Of a stretch of DNA of 64,000 nucleotides, positions 51,272-60,110 are shown piece after piece. Position 1 is the stretch's first letter, and each line of letters starts with the position of its first letter. The stretch is from Shimia sp040225985 (lineage in GTDB: Bacteria; Pseudomonadota; Alphaproteobacteria; Rhodobacterales; Rhodobacteraceae). The notes beneath the pieces are model-generated. The model made no database searches. It was not told where the DNA came from and worked only from the letters and a program-made list of their open reading frames with translations. Position numbers and translations under genes: made by a program. The stretch covers positions 67,870 through 131,869 of the forward strand of contig NZ_JBBPEU010000011.1 of the NCBI RefSeq assembly GCF_040225985.1, in the 5' to 3' direction.

Positions 51272-52162
51272 TCAACGCTCCCAGAAATAGACAGTGGCAG
51301 GTTCGGGCTCCCAGACCTTTGCGGTCTCGATGCCGGGCAGGTCCGCAAAGGCGCGGTATTCGCTGGCAAAGGCGACGTAATCGTCGGTTTCGGCCATCAC
51401 GGCGGGTTTGCAGGCGATGGGGTCACGGACCACGCCAAAGCCGTCTTTGGTGCCCGTAACGAAGGTGAAGAACCCGTCCAGATCGGCAATCGTGTCTTCT
51501 AGCGCCTCGCCCAGTGTCGCGCCGTCCGCGATGCGGGACGAGATATAGGCGGCACCGACCTCGGTGTCGTTTTCCGAACGGGTGAGCACGCCCTTTTTCG
51601 CCAGCTTGCGGCGCATCTGGTTGTGGTTCGACAGCGATCCGTTGTGCACGAGGCACTGGTCCGGTGCCGTCGAAAAGGGATGCGCGCCCATTGTCGTCAC
51701 GGCGGATTCAGTGGCCATGCGGGTATGCCCGATGCCGTGACTGCCACCCATGTCGCGCAGGCCAAACCGGGCCGCGACCTCTTCTGGCAGTCCAACCTCT
51801 TTATATATTTCCATCGACCGGCCCGATCCCATGAAGCGCAGCCCCCAGGATTCCAGCAGTTCGACCGCGCGGGCCTCTGCCCCGTCGGGGACGGTCACAA
51901 CGGCGTGGGTGTCCACGACCTTAAGTGACACCGGCGCGCCGAGCTCTTTGGCGAGCTTTGTGTCCAGCGCGTCAAATGCCGCCTCGGGCGTGGCGGATTG
52001 CACCGTGATCTTGACCGTGGCAGCGCTCTCGCCGCCATAGATTGCGATGCCTGCGCTGTCAGGGCCGCGGTCGGTCATCGTGATCAACATGTCGGTCAAC
52101 ATGTCACCCAGGCGCGGGTGTAGCGCGTCCTTTTTCAGGAACAGGCCAACGATACCACACAT
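51272..52162 (-). CDS. mgsA: Class II glutamine amidotransferase (MgsA / GlxB)
   Basis: A 296-residue Ntn-type amidotransferase. MCGIVGLF puts the catalytic Cys directly after the initiator Met, which fixes the start at 52162. GIGHTRMATES and HNGSLSNHNQMRRKL are the typical glutamine-binding blocks. It would release ammonia from glutamine, or transfer the methylamine equivalent from gamma-glutamylmethylamide, to MgsC. First gene of the operon, preceded by two tandem palindromes. Confidence 0.88.
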   Translation of the reverse strand: MCGIVGLFLKKDALHPRLGDMLTDMLITMTDRGPDSAGIAIYGGESAATVKITVQSATPEAAFDALDTKLAKELGAPVSLKVVDTHAVVTVPDGAEARAVELLESWGLRFMGSGRSMEIYKEVGLPEEVAARFGLRDMGGSHGIGHTRMATESAVTTMGAHPFSTAPDQCLVHNGSLSNHNQMRRKLAKKGVLTRSENDTEVGAAYISSRIADGATLGEALEDTIADLDGFFTFVTGTKDGFGVVRDPIACKPAVMAETDDYVAFASEYRAFADLPGIETAKVWEPEPATVYFWER

Positions 52163-52234
52163 AGGTTCCTCCATTCGCTTGTTGAGGCCTCAGGGGCCGA
52201 TGAAACAAGTCGTAAATGGGCGGGACGTAACTGG

Positions 52235-52269
52235 AAGAAAATATTTCTTAAGGGGAAATTTTATTTCCC
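52235..52269. promoter_or_regulatory. Two tandem palindromes upstream of mgsA
   Basis: AAGAAA-ATA-TTTCTT (52235-52249) and GGGAAAT-TTT-ATTTCCC (52253-52269) are perfect inverted repeats separated by three bases. They lie about 75-110 bp before mgsA in an AT-rich promoter, between it and the XRE-cupin regulator gene. They are candidate operators for that regulator or for the GlxA-type regulator. Confidence 0.55.
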
Positions 52270-52341
52270 AAAAGGCAATTAATGATGAAAAATCCACCAA
52301 TTTGCGCGCGACCCGCGCACCGTTGCCGAATTATCGGGCAA

Positions 52342-52980
52342 TCATGAATCCCGCAGCTTTTGCGGATAGGTGATGATCGACAGGAATCGCGATGGCAGTT
52401 CAAGGATCTCTTCGGGCCCATGCGGCGCGTCCGCATCGAACAAAAGCGTGTCGCCCGGTGCGAGGTCATAGCGCGTGTCCCCGTGGCGATACCGCACCCG
52501 CCCTTCAAGCACATAAAGCATCTCGATCCCGTCATGCTGAAACGCGGGGAAGCGGTCGCTCTCGCTGGTCAGGGTAATGAGGTAAGGCTCGACCACGACG
52601 CCGGAGGTGTTCGCACCGATATGACCCAAAAGGTGATACTGATGGCCGGCACGGGTGCCTTCGCGTTCGATCTCGACACCTTCACCGGCTTTCACATGCA
52701 TGCAGCCGCGCGTTTCCTCGTACCCGGAAAACAGCTGTACCAGCGGCACACGCAAAGCATCTGCCAGAACAGAGAGGGTATTGAGCGAGGGGGAAATCAC
52801 GCCGTTTTCGATCTTGGACAGCATCCCGACAGAAAGGCCCGTCTTGGCCGCAAGATCTGCCCCCGTCATGCGTTGCCGTTTGCGCAGATCGCGGACCTGT
52901 CGGCCAATCGCAACTTCGAGGTTCTTTTCCCGCGTGTCGCGCACCGCGTGCGGGTTCTGTGTCAAAGCCCGTTCGACCAT
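52342..52980 (-). CDS. XRE family regulator with cupin sensor domain
   Basis: A 212-residue protein. The lambda-repressor-like helix-turn-helix is at about 25-82 (IGRQVRDLRKRQRMTGADLAAKTGLSVGMLSKIENGVISPSLNTLSVLADAL), and a C-terminal cupin at about 130-205 (GIEMLYVLEGRVRYRHGDTRYDLAPGDTLLFDADAPHGPEEI). The family often precedes glutamate-synthase-like glxBCD genes. It lies upstream of mgsA on the same strand and probably regulates the module in response to a nitrogen metabolite. Confidence 0.88.
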   Translation of the reverse strand: MVERALTQNPHAVRDTREKNLEVAIGRQVRDLRKRQRMTGADLAAKTGLSVGMLSKIENGVISPSLNTLSVLADALRVPLVQLFSGYEETRGCMHVKAGEGVEIEREGTRAGHQYHLLGHIGANTSGVVVEPYLITLTSESDRFPAFQHDGIEMLYVLEGRVRYRHGDTRYDLAPGDTLLFDADAPHGPEEILELPSRFLSIITYPQKLRDS

Positions 52981-53013
52981 TGCTTCTCAGGCTCCTCCTT
53001 TGTGTCGCGCGTC

Positions 53014-53754
53014 CTAGTCCGAGGGAAACTCGAAATCCGGCAACTGGCAAAACGCCTCTCTCAACGCCACGCCCCAACCGTTCGAGATGGTCTCGAAATA
53101 GGGATCGTCCTGCTGGATGCGAAACAGGCGCCCGTTGCGGAGGCTGCCCGCCTTGTAAACGTGCACGTCCAGCGGCAGGCTGACCGACAGGTTCGCCTTG
53201 ATGGTTGAGTCAAACGAGACGGTCAGCAGTTTGATCGCCTCTTCAAACCCCATCGCAGGGTCATAGGCGCGGATCAGGATCGGGCGGCCATACTTGGTTT
53301 CGCCGATCTGGAAAAACGGCGTGTCAAAGCTGGCTTCGATAAAGTTGCCTTCGGGATAGATCAGGAACAGGCGCGGTTCGCCCTCACCGATCTGCCCGCC
53401 AAGGATCATCGTCGCGTTAAAGGTTGAATCGGCCTGCTGCCCAGCCATCGCATGGGTCGCGATCACCTCTTTCAACACCCCCCCCACAAGTGACGCTACC
53501 TGAAACATCGAGGCCGCTTCGAGGATACCGGGGTTACGCGCGCCTGGTTCTTTGCTGCGTTCTTCCAGCAGGCTGACCACGGCTTGTGTCGTGGCAAGAT
53601 TGCCCGCCGTCATCAGCGTGATGGACCGTTCGCCGGGCACCTCCCAGGTGAACATCTTGCGGAAAGTCGAAATATTGTCGACGCCGGAATTGGTGCGGGT
53701 GTCAGACATGAACACCAACCCTTTTTCCAGCATCAGGCCCACGCAATAGGTCAT
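53014..53754 (-). CDS. anbu: Proteasome-type protease Anbu (bacterial proteasome homologue)
   Basis: A 246-residue Ntn hydrolase starting MTYCVGLMLEKGLVFMSDTR. Removal of Met exposes a catalytic Thr1, with Asp17 in SDTRT and Lys33 (full-length numbering) in FRKMF, the proteasome-like triad. Length is normal for Anbu. The family forms open helical oligomers and its substrates are unresolved. It is the last gene of a four-gene unit with transglutaminase, alpha-E and ATP-grasp proteins, the conserved Anbu neighbourhood. Confidence 0.93.
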   Translation of the reverse strand: MTYCVGLMLEKGLVFMSDTRTNSGVDNISTFRKMFTWEVPGERSITLMTAGNLATTQAVVSLLEERSKEPGARNPGILEAASMFQVASLVGGVLKEVIATHAMAGQQADSTFNATMILGGQIGEGEPRLFLIYPEGNFIEASFDTPFFQIGETKYGRPILIRAYDPAMGFEEAIKLLTVSFDSTIKANLSVSLPLDVHVYKAGSLRNGRLFRIQQDDPYFETISNGWGVALREAFCQLPDFEFPSD

Positions 53755-53787
53755 GGCATCTCCTTATGTGGGAAACTTTCAATCAGC

Positions 53788-54594
53788 CTATTGCTGGACT
53801 TGCAAGGTGACATGCAAACTTTCCTGCCCTGCCCCCTGTCGGATCCCGAGGATCGGTGCAGCATCCGTGTAATCGCGGCCGGTGGCGACACGGACATAGC
53901 GCGCATCGGGGCAGATTCCGTTGGACACGTCGAACCCGATCCAGCCCAGACCTTTGGTCCATATCTCGCACCAAGCGTGGCTCGCATCCTGTGTCACCTG
54001 CCCGTCCATCAACAAGTAACCACTGACATAGCGTGCCGGATAGCCCAACTGGCGTGCGGCGGCGATCATGATATGGGCGTGGTCCTGACAGACCCCGTGC
54101 CCTGCGGTCAACGCCATCTCGGCGGTGGTGTCGCTGTCGGTGCGCCCCGTTTCGTAGGTCACCTGATCCGCAATCCGCGCAGACAGGGCGTGCAGCCGCG
54201 GAATGTCGTCAAATCCTTCGGTTTCCTCGCGAATGCTGGCCGCAAGATGGCGCACATTGTTGCCGGGGGCGGTCAACGCCGTGGCGTCCTCGAACAGCCA
54301 GAGCGGGGCAAAGCCAGAATGGCTGCCCACCACCCCGTTGCGGTCCTCGACCTCGACGACACCGCGACTGACGATCTCGATCCGGTCCGTGCCGGGATCG
54401 ACCTTGACCAATTCGGTGTGGTTGACGAACTGGTCTTCAAACATCAACTGTTTCTGCCCGCCAGTGATTTCCGTGTCCCATGTCAGGACGGACTGTCCGT
54501 GGCCCGTGCGCGGGACAAGCCGCAATTGCTGCAGCGCGTAGTGTACGGGCGCGTCATAGCTGTAGGTGGTGATATGGGTGATCGACAGTTTCAT
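53788..54594 (-). CDS. Transglutaminase-like cysteine protease in Anbu operon
   Basis: A 268-residue transglutaminase-fold protein with the catalytic triad at Cys169 (GHGVCQDHAH), His206 (ASHAWCEIW) and Asp222 (FDVSNG). The N-terminal beta-sandwich domain (about 1-95) is typical of this bacterial group. It starts 4 bases after the alpha-E stop. The context suggests hydrolysis or formation of peptide or isopeptide bonds together with the ATP-grasp ligase and Anbu. Confidence 0.92.
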   Translation of the reverse strand: MKLSITHITTYSYDAPVHYALQQLRLVPRTGHGQSVLTWDTEITGGQKQLMFEDQFVNHTELVKVDPGTDRIEIVSRGVVEVEDRNGVVGSHSGFAPLWLFEDATALTAPGNNVRHLAASIREETEGFDDIPRLHALSARIADQVTYETGRTDSDTTAEMALTAGHGVCQDHAHIMIAAARQLGYPARYVSGYLLMDGQVTQDASHAWCEIWTKGLGWIGFDVSNGICPDARYVRVATGRDYTDAAPILGIRQGAGQESLHVTLQVQQ

Positions 54595-54598
54595 GAGC

Positions 54599-55543
54599 TT
54601 ACTCGTAGAACCGGAAATCCTGTTCGATCAACTCGGACAGGTGGTTGGTGCCGGAAATGAAATCCCGCAGGAATTCGTGCAGGCCATCCTGAAAGATCAT
54701 GTCGATGGTGCGGTCCCTGAGACAGGCGCACATGTAATCGGACTGGGGTTGGCTGGTCTGGCGGGTGCCGTATTCCTGCTCTAGCTGGGCAAGGTTTTCA
54801 CCGATTTCTTCATAACAGAAGGCCAGCGACCGCGGCATCCTTGGGTCGAGGATCAGAAACTCGGCAATGCCAAGCGGCGTGGTTTCCCCTGCGTGCAGCC
54901 AGCGGAAAGACCGCTCTGCCGAGACCGAACGCAGGATCACCTCCCACTGGGCATTGTCGATGCGTGTGCCGACAAAGGCCGCCGAGGGCAAAAGCAGATA
55001 GTATTTTACGTCGAGAATGCGCGCGGTGTTGTCCGCGCGTTCGATGAAGGTACCCAGATTGGCGAAGGAAAAAATATCGTTTCGCAGCATGGTGCCGTGC
55101 AATGCCCCGCGCACCACCGAGGTGCGATACCGGATCGTGGCCAGCACGTTGTGCAGGTTTCGCTCACTGACCGGGCGGGCCAGCTCCTCTTGCAGGGTCA
55201 TCCAGCATTCATTCGTGGCCTCCCAGACCTCGCTGGAAAGCGCCGTGCGCACGCCGCGCGCATTTGACCGCGCCTGTGCAATCGTGGCCATCACGCTGGA
55301 CGGGTTGTCACTGTCGCGCAGCAGGAAGTTGATGACATGACCGGCGGTATAGGCATCGTATTTCGCCTCGTAAGCGAGGTTCATGCCGGCGGTCGTCATG
55401 ATCGACTGCCACTCGTTTGACCCGTGCGAGGATTGCGTCAGCGCCATGCGCCAGCCCGCTTCGAGCAGGCGGGCAGTGTTTTCGGCCCGTTCGAGATAGC
55501 GGAACATCCAGAACAGTCCGCCGGCGGTTTTTCCCAGCATCAT
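54599..55543 (-). CDS. Alpha-E domain protein in Anbu operon
   Basis: A 314-residue, nearly all-helical protein of the alpha-E (PF04168) family. It has the typical KTAGGLFWMFRYLERAENTARLLEAGWRMAL start and a second ERADNTARILDVKYYLLL motif near residue 165. Biochemical role unknown. It is always linked to circularly permuted ATP-grasp and transglutaminase genes, often as a fusion with them. Here it starts 3 bases after the ATP-grasp stop. Confidence 0.92.
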   Translation of the reverse strand: MMLGKTAGGLFWMFRYLERAENTARLLEAGWRMALTQSSHGSNEWQSIMTTAGMNLAYEAKYDAYTAGHVINFLLRDSDNPSSVMATIAQARSNARGVRTALSSEVWEATNECWMTLQEELARPVSERNLHNVLATIRYRTSVVRGALHGTMLRNDIFSFANLGTFIERADNTARILDVKYYLLLPSAAFVGTRIDNAQWEVILRSVSAERSFRWLHAGETTPLGIAEFLILDPRMPRSLAFCYEEIGENLAQLEQEYGTRQTSQPQSDYMCACLRDRTIDMIFQDGLHEFLRDFISGTNHLSELIEQDFRFYE

Positions 55544-55546
55544 CTT

Positions 55547-56974
55547 CTAGTCCCCCAACACCCAGGTGTCCTTGGTGCCGCCCCCTTGGGACGAGTTCAC
55601 CACCAGCGACCCCTTTTTCAGCGCCACGCGCGTCAGCCCGCCGGGTGTGATGTCGATGCGGTTCGGAGACACCAGAACAAAGGGGCGCAGGTCTACATGG
55701 CGCGGCGCAAGGCCAGCCTTGGTCAGGATCGGCACGGTCGACAGCGCCAGCGTCGGCTGCGCGATATAGTTCGCGGGGCGCGCGCGCAGCTTTTTCTCAA
55801 AGGCGGCCAGTTCGCGTTTGCTGGCCGCGGGGCCCACAAGCATGCCATACCCGCCCGACCCGTGCACTTCTTTCACCACCAGTTCATCAAGGTGTTCAAG
55901 CACATAAGCCAACGAATCCGCCTCAGAACAGCGCCATGTCGGCACGTTTTTCAGGATCGCCTGCTCGCCTGTGTAGAACTCTATGATATCAGGCATGTAG
56001 GAATAGAGCGCCTTGTCATCAGCAATCCCCGTACCCGGCGCATTGGCCAGCGTAATATTGCCTGCATGATAGACATCCATGATGCCCGGCACACCCAACA
56101 GGCTTTCTGGATTGAAGGTCAGCGGGTCGAGATAGGCATCGTCCACGCGCCGATAAAGCACGTCAATCGGCTGATACCCTTGGGTCGTGCGCATCGCGAC
56201 GCGCCCGTCCTCGATCCTCAGATCATGGCTTTCCACCAGTTCGGCGCCCATCTGATCGGCCAGAAAGGCATGTTCGAAATAGGCCGAATTGTGAATGCCC
56301 GGCGTCAGCACAGCGATCACGGGCTTGACGTTCGGCGACTCGGCGGGGGCACAATCCGACAGCGACCGGCGCAGCAGTTGCGGATAACTGGACACAGGGC
56401 GCACTTTCATCCGCGTGAACAGTTCCGGAAACATTTGCAGCATGGTTTCGCGGTTTTCGAGCATGTAGGAGACACCCGACGGCGTGCGGACATTGTCCTC
56501 GAGCACGAAAAATTCATCCGGCCCTGTCCGAACCAGATCAACGCCGCAAATGTGGGTATACACCCCGCCGGGCGGATCGGCCCCGATCATTTCAGGGGTA
56601 AAGCTTTCGTTTCCGGCAATGATTTCACGCGGGATCCGACCCGCGCGCAGGATTTCCTGACGGTGATAGATGTCGTGCAGAAAGGCATTGATCGCCCGCA
56701 CACGCTGTTCAATGCCGCGCTCGAGCCGCGCCCATTCCCTCCCCGAGATGATCCGTGGCACGATATCGAAGGGGATCAAGCGCTCATCCGCATCCTCCTG
56801 CCCATATACGTTAAAAGTGATGCCAATCCGCCTGAAAAACGCTTCGGCGTCGCGGGATTTGCGCAAAAGCCGCTTCAGGTCGTCTTCTCTGAACCAGTCG
56901 TGATAGGCCGCATAAGGATCGCGCACCGTATCCGGTCCGGTCAGCATTTCGTCAAAGGGAGGGTCCGTGGTCAT
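55547..56974 (-). CDS. Circularly permuted ATP-grasp type 2 ligase in Anbu operon
   Basis: A 475-residue protein of the CP_ATPgrasp_2 family. ATP-grasp enzymes activate a carboxylate with ATP and join it to an amine. Signatures include EMIGADPPGGVYTHICGVDLVRTGPDEFFVLEDNVRTPSGVSYMLENRE, and VKEVHGSGGYGMLVGP near residue 350. First gene of the unit. The start is ATG 56974; an alternative GTG lies at 56989, and neither has a clear ribosome site. Together with transglutaminase and Anbu it suggests synthesis or turnover of a peptide-like product. Confidence 0.9.
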   Translation of the reverse strand: MTTDPPFDEMLTGPDTVRDPYAAYHDWFREDDLKRLLRKSRDAEAFFRRIGITFNVYGQEDADERLIPFDIVPRIISGREWARLERGIEQRVRAINAFLHDIYHRQEILRAGRIPREIIAGNESFTPEMIGADPPGGVYTHICGVDLVRTGPDEFFVLEDNVRTPSGVSYMLENRETMLQMFPELFTRMKVRPVSSYPQLLRRSLSDCAPAESPNVKPVIAVLTPGIHNSAYFEHAFLADQMGAELVESHDLRIEDGRVAMRTTQGYQPIDVLYRRVDDAYLDPLTFNPESLLGVPGIMDVYHAGNITLANAPGTGIADDKALYSYMPDIIEFYTGEQAILKNVPTWRCSEADSLAYVLEHLDELVVKEVHGSGGYGMLVGPAASKRELAAFEKKLRARPANYIAQPTLALSTVPILTKAGLAPRHVDLRPFVLVSPNRIDITPGGLTRVALKKGSLVVNSSQGGGTKDTWVLGD

Positions 56975-57119
56975 AGAGCCAGAGTCCACTTGCCGACACC
57001 AAGAACAAGCGCCCTACAGCGGGAACAGGCCCCGCATCGACCTGCACAACCGAAACCGCCCAAAATGCAGGCACATTGCCAAAAAAACACCCGCACAGAT
57101 AAGCGCCCTTGCGCACAGC

Positions 57120-57596
57120 TCAGGTCGCCTTGCGGATTTCACCCGTATCCAGCACTGGCGCGGCGTCGATATCTTCGGCGTCCAACATGGCCGCGACCCG
57201 CTCGAGCGCCGCGATCAGGCCGGCCTGCTCCCAATCCTCCATATCGGAAAATTTGCGGACAAACCTTTGCTGCAAGGGATCGGGGGACTCGACAATCGCC
57301 TGACGCCCCTTGTCGGTGATCATGATGTTTGTCTGGCGCCGATCCACTTCGGACCTCTCGCGCACGACCATGCCAGCCCGGACCAGCTTGTCGACCAGAG
57401 AGGTCACCGTGGCCTGCGTGATGCGCATCTGTTGGGAAATGGCGGTCGCGGTGCACGGGGCCCTTTCGGCCACGATTTGCAAGGCGCGCAATTGCGGCGC
57501 GGTCAATCCAACCGATTGCGCCAGTTCGCGACCAAAAAGCTCAGTCGCGCGCAGGATCCGGCGCAGGGCAATCAAACTGTCGTCTACACGTGTCAT
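57120..57596 (-). CDS. ectR: MarR family regulator, probable EctR
   Basis: A 158-residue MarR regulator with the winged helix at about 30-100 (LTAPQLRALQIVAERAPCTATAISQQMRITQATVTSLVDKLVRAGMVVRERSEVDRRQTNIMITDKG). It is divergent from ectABC-ask, the usual place of EctR, a repressor of ectoine genes in methylotrophs and other proteobacteria. The start giving MTRVDDSLI is preferred; a longer frame adds 16 residues that look non-coding. Confidence 0.85.
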   Translation of the reverse strand: MTRVDDSLIALRRILRATELFGRELAQSVGLTAPQLRALQIVAERAPCTATAISQQMRITQATVTSLVDKLVRAGMVVRERSEVDRRQTNIMITDKGRQAIVESPDPLQQRFVRKFSDMEDWEQAGLIAALERVAAMLDAEDIDAAPVLDTGEIRKAT

Positions 57597-57654
57597 GGCA
57601 CCGTTTTCCCAGAATCCGAACCGGAAATCAATCCACGCACCCAAACAACCTTAC

Positions 57655-57793
57655 TTAGACCTTCTAAAATAAAAGCCTTGAAGAAATACGAAATTCAGCG
57701 CCACCTTAAACGAAAAACACGCAAAAACTCACCTCACTCACAATTATTTACTTTGATCTTGAAAGTAGATGTAGAGCCATATACTTAGATAAG
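57655..57793. promoter_or_regulatory. Ect promoter region with three inverted repeats
   Basis: TTAGA-CCT-TCTAA (57655-57667), TACTTT-N7-AAAGTA (57749-57767) and CTTA-GA-TAAG (57784-57793) lie in the AT-rich 223-bp gap between ectR and ectA. The second has the length and symmetry of a MarR operator and sits 53 bp before the ectA start. They are candidate EctR sites. Confidence 0.5.
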
Positions 57794-57819
57794 CGAAGCA
57801 ATCAAAGGGAGCAGCACCC

Positions 57820-58350
57820 ATGAAACATGCGTTAGAGTTTTTCCGCAAAGCCACGCCCGCCCTGCGCGAGCCGGTCGCCGAGGACGGCGCGGACATCTGG
57901 GAGCTGGTGCGCAACTGCAAACCGCTTGATGAGAACTCGATGTATTGCAATCTGATCCAGTGCGACCATTTCCGCGACACTTGCGTGGTCGCAGAGATCG
58001 ACAGAGAGATCGCGGGTTGGGTGTCGGCCTATGTGCTGCCGCACGACCCTGAGACCCTGTTTGTCTGGCAGGTGGCCGTGTCAGAAAAGGCGCGCGGCAC
58101 CGGACTGGGCTCCCTTATGCTGACCGCGCTTTTGGGACGCAAAGCCTGCGCAGATGTGCAGCGCTTGCAAACCACGATCACGGCCGACAACGATGCATCG
58201 TGGGCGTTGTTCCGCAAATTCGCCAATACGATGGACGCCAAGCTCGAGTCCCAGGCCTACTACACGCAGTCGCTTCACTTCCGTGAACGCCACCGGACCG
58301 AGCACCTTGTGACCATCCCGCTTGAAGAGCAGATGCAGAAGGCGGCCTGA
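57820..58350 (+). CDS. ectA: L-2,4-diaminobutyrate acetyltransferase EctA
   Basis: A 176-residue GNAT acetyltransferase for the second step of ectoine synthesis: it acetylates diaminobutyrate from EctB. The acetyl-CoA loop is VAVSEKARGTGLGSLMLTALL (about 86-106), and the N-terminal DIWELVRNCKPLDENSMYCNLIQCDHF is the EctA signature. Ribosome site AAAGGGA. First gene of ectABC-ask. Confidence 0.96.
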   Translation: MKHALEFFRKATPALREPVAEDGADIWELVRNCKPLDENSMYCNLIQCDHFRDTCVVAEIDREIAGWVSAYVLPHDPETLFVWQVAVSEKARGTGLGSLMLTALLGRKACADVQRLQTTITADNDASWALFRKFANTMDAKLESQAYYTQSLHFRERHRTEHLVTIPLEEQMQKAA

Positions 58351-58413
58351 AGGTCGTCTGGCAAAATGTGGCGTCCGCCTCTTCTTTTCCCCCCAATCCC
58401 AAAAGGACTTGTT

Positions 58414-59706
58414 ATGCCGACTGATACGTCAGCCGAAATTTCTGTTTTCAAACGCCGTGAATCCAAGGCCCGCAGCTATTGCCGAGGCTTTGACACGGTC
58501 TTCACCAGCGCCCAAGGATCGGAAATGACCAATGCCGAAGGGCGCAGCTATATCGACTTTCTTGCCGGCTGTTCTTCGCTGAACTACGGCCACAACGATC
58601 CCGACATGAAGGCCGCACTGGTCGATCACATTACCAATGACGGACTGGCCCACGGGCTGGACCTGCACACCGACACCAAGGCCGAATTCCTGAAAACATT
58701 CGAGCGTCACATCCTTGGACCCCGCGCCATGGACCACAAGGTGATGTTCACGGGACCCACGGGGGCAAACGCAGTCGAGGCCGCGATGAAGCTGGCCCGC
58801 AAGGTGACAGGACGTACCAATATCATCGCCTTCACCAACGGATTCCATGGCGTCACGATGGGCGCGCTGGCCGCAACGGGCAACGGCTATCATCGTGGCG
58901 GTGCCGGCACGCCGCTCAGTGGCGTGACCCGCATGCCTTATGATAGCTATCTGCCGGGCGGCGCAGATACCGCCGACTATCTCGAGGCCATGCTGGCCGA
59001 CGGATCCAGTGGCGTAGATGCTCCTGCGGCGATCCTGCTGGAAACGGTGCAGGGCGAAGGCGGGCTGAACGCAGCCAGCGCGGCGTGGCTGCAACGCGTG
59101 GCAAAACTGGCCAAGGACCACGGCGCATTGTTGATCGTCGATGACATCCAGGCGGGCTGTGGCCGGACCGGCACATTCTTTTCCTTCGAAGAGATGGGCA
59201 TCGCACCGGATATCGTGACCATGGCCAAGTCCGTTTCGGGATATGGTCTGCCAATGGCCATGATGCTTGTCCGTCCGCAATATGACGTGTTTGGCCCGGC
59301 AGAACACAACGGTACATTCCGTGGCAACACCCATGCCTTTGTTACAGCGAAGGTCGCGATTGAAAAGTTCTGGTCCGATGACAGCTTTCAGACCGAACTG
59401 GCCGAGAAAGAGGCGTTGGTCCACCTGCGGCTGGCCGAACTGGCCGCGATGGTGCCCGATGGCGAAATCAAAGGGCGCGGGCTGATGCAGGGGGTCGATG
59501 TCGGCTCGGGCGATCTGGCTGGCCAGATTTGTGCCCGCGCGTTTGAAAAGGGTCTGATCATCGAAACCTCGGGCAACGAGGACCAGGTGGTCAAGGTGCT
59601 CGCGCCGCTGACCACGTCGGAAGAGACCTTCCATAAAGGGTTCGACATTCTGATCGAGGCCGCGCACGACGTGCTCTCGAAACCAACCACGCTGGCTGCG
59701 GAGTAA
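58414..59706 (+). CDS. ectB: Diaminobutyrate 2-oxoglutarate transaminase EctB
   Basis: A 430-residue class III transaminase that makes L-2,4-diaminobutyrate from aspartate semialdehyde with glutamate as donor. Blocks are FTGPTGANAVEAAMKLARKVTGR, LIVDDIQAGCGRTG and the PLP lysine in TMAKSVSGYGLPMA. The start MPTDTSAEI follows a purine-rich ribosome site (AAAAGGA). It sits between ectA and ectC with short gaps. Confidence 0.96.
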   Translation: MPTDTSAEISVFKRRESKARSYCRGFDTVFTSAQGSEMTNAEGRSYIDFLAGCSSLNYGHNDPDMKAALVDHITNDGLAHGLDLHTDTKAEFLKTFERHILGPRAMDHKVMFTGPTGANAVEAAMKLARKVTGRTNIIAFTNGFHGVTMGALAATGNGYHRGGAGTPLSGVTRMPYDSYLPGGADTADYLEAMLADGSSGVDAPAAILLETVQGEGGLNAASAAWLQRVAKLAKDHGALLIVDDIQAGCGRTGTFFSFEEMGIAPDIVTMAKSVSGYGLPMAMMLVRPQYDVFGPAEHNGTFRGNTHAFVTAKVAIEKFWSDDSFQTELAEKEALVHLRLAELAAMVPDGEIKGRGLMQGVDVGSGDLAGQICARAFEKGLIIETSGNEDQVVKVLAPLTTSEETFHKGFDILIEAAHDVLSKPTTLAAE

Positions 59707-59711
59707 CACAG

Positions 59712-60104
59712 ATGATTGTCAGAGACTTCAACAAGATCCTGAAAGACGAAAAAGACCGCGTGGTCTCGGACGCGCAATGGACATCAGTGCGGATGCTTCT
59801 GGCCGATGACGGAATGGGGTTTTCCTTCCACATCACCTTTCTCGAAGCGGGATCTGAACACACGTTCGAATACAAAAACCACTTTGAAAGCGTCTATTGC
59901 ATGCAGGGCAAGGGATCGATCACAGATCTGGCCACCGGTGAGACCCACCAGATCACACCAGGGGTCATGTATGCGCTGAATGAACATGACCGCCACGTCC
60001 TGCGCGCCGAAGAGGAGCTTGTCATGGCCTGTGTTTTCAACCCACCCGTCACCGGGACCGAGGTGCACCAGGCCGACGGCTCTTACGCAATACCTTCCCA
60101 ATAA
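59712..60104 (+). CDS. ectC: Ectoine synthase EctC
   Basis: A 130-residue cupin that cyclises N-gamma-acetyl-diaminobutyrate to ectoine. It begins MIVRDFNKILKDEKDRVV and shows the metal and substrate region YKNHFESVYCMQGKGSITDLATGE. Length and N-terminus match EctC well. It follows ectB by 5 bp. No ectD (hydroxylase) lies in the window. Confidence 0.96.
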   Translation: MIVRDFNKILKDEKDRVVSDAQWTSVRMLLADDGMGFSFHITFLEAGSEHTFEYKNHFESVYCMQGKGSITDLATGETHQITPGVMYALNEHDRHVLRAEEELVMACVFNPPVTGTEVHQADGSYAIPSQ

Positions 60105-60110
60105 ACGAGG

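Noticed and set aside
55424..57319. A 631-codon plus-strand frame opposite the alpha-E and ATP-grasp genes
   Set aside because: It crosses two well-supported opposite-strand genes and the ectR end; shadow composition.
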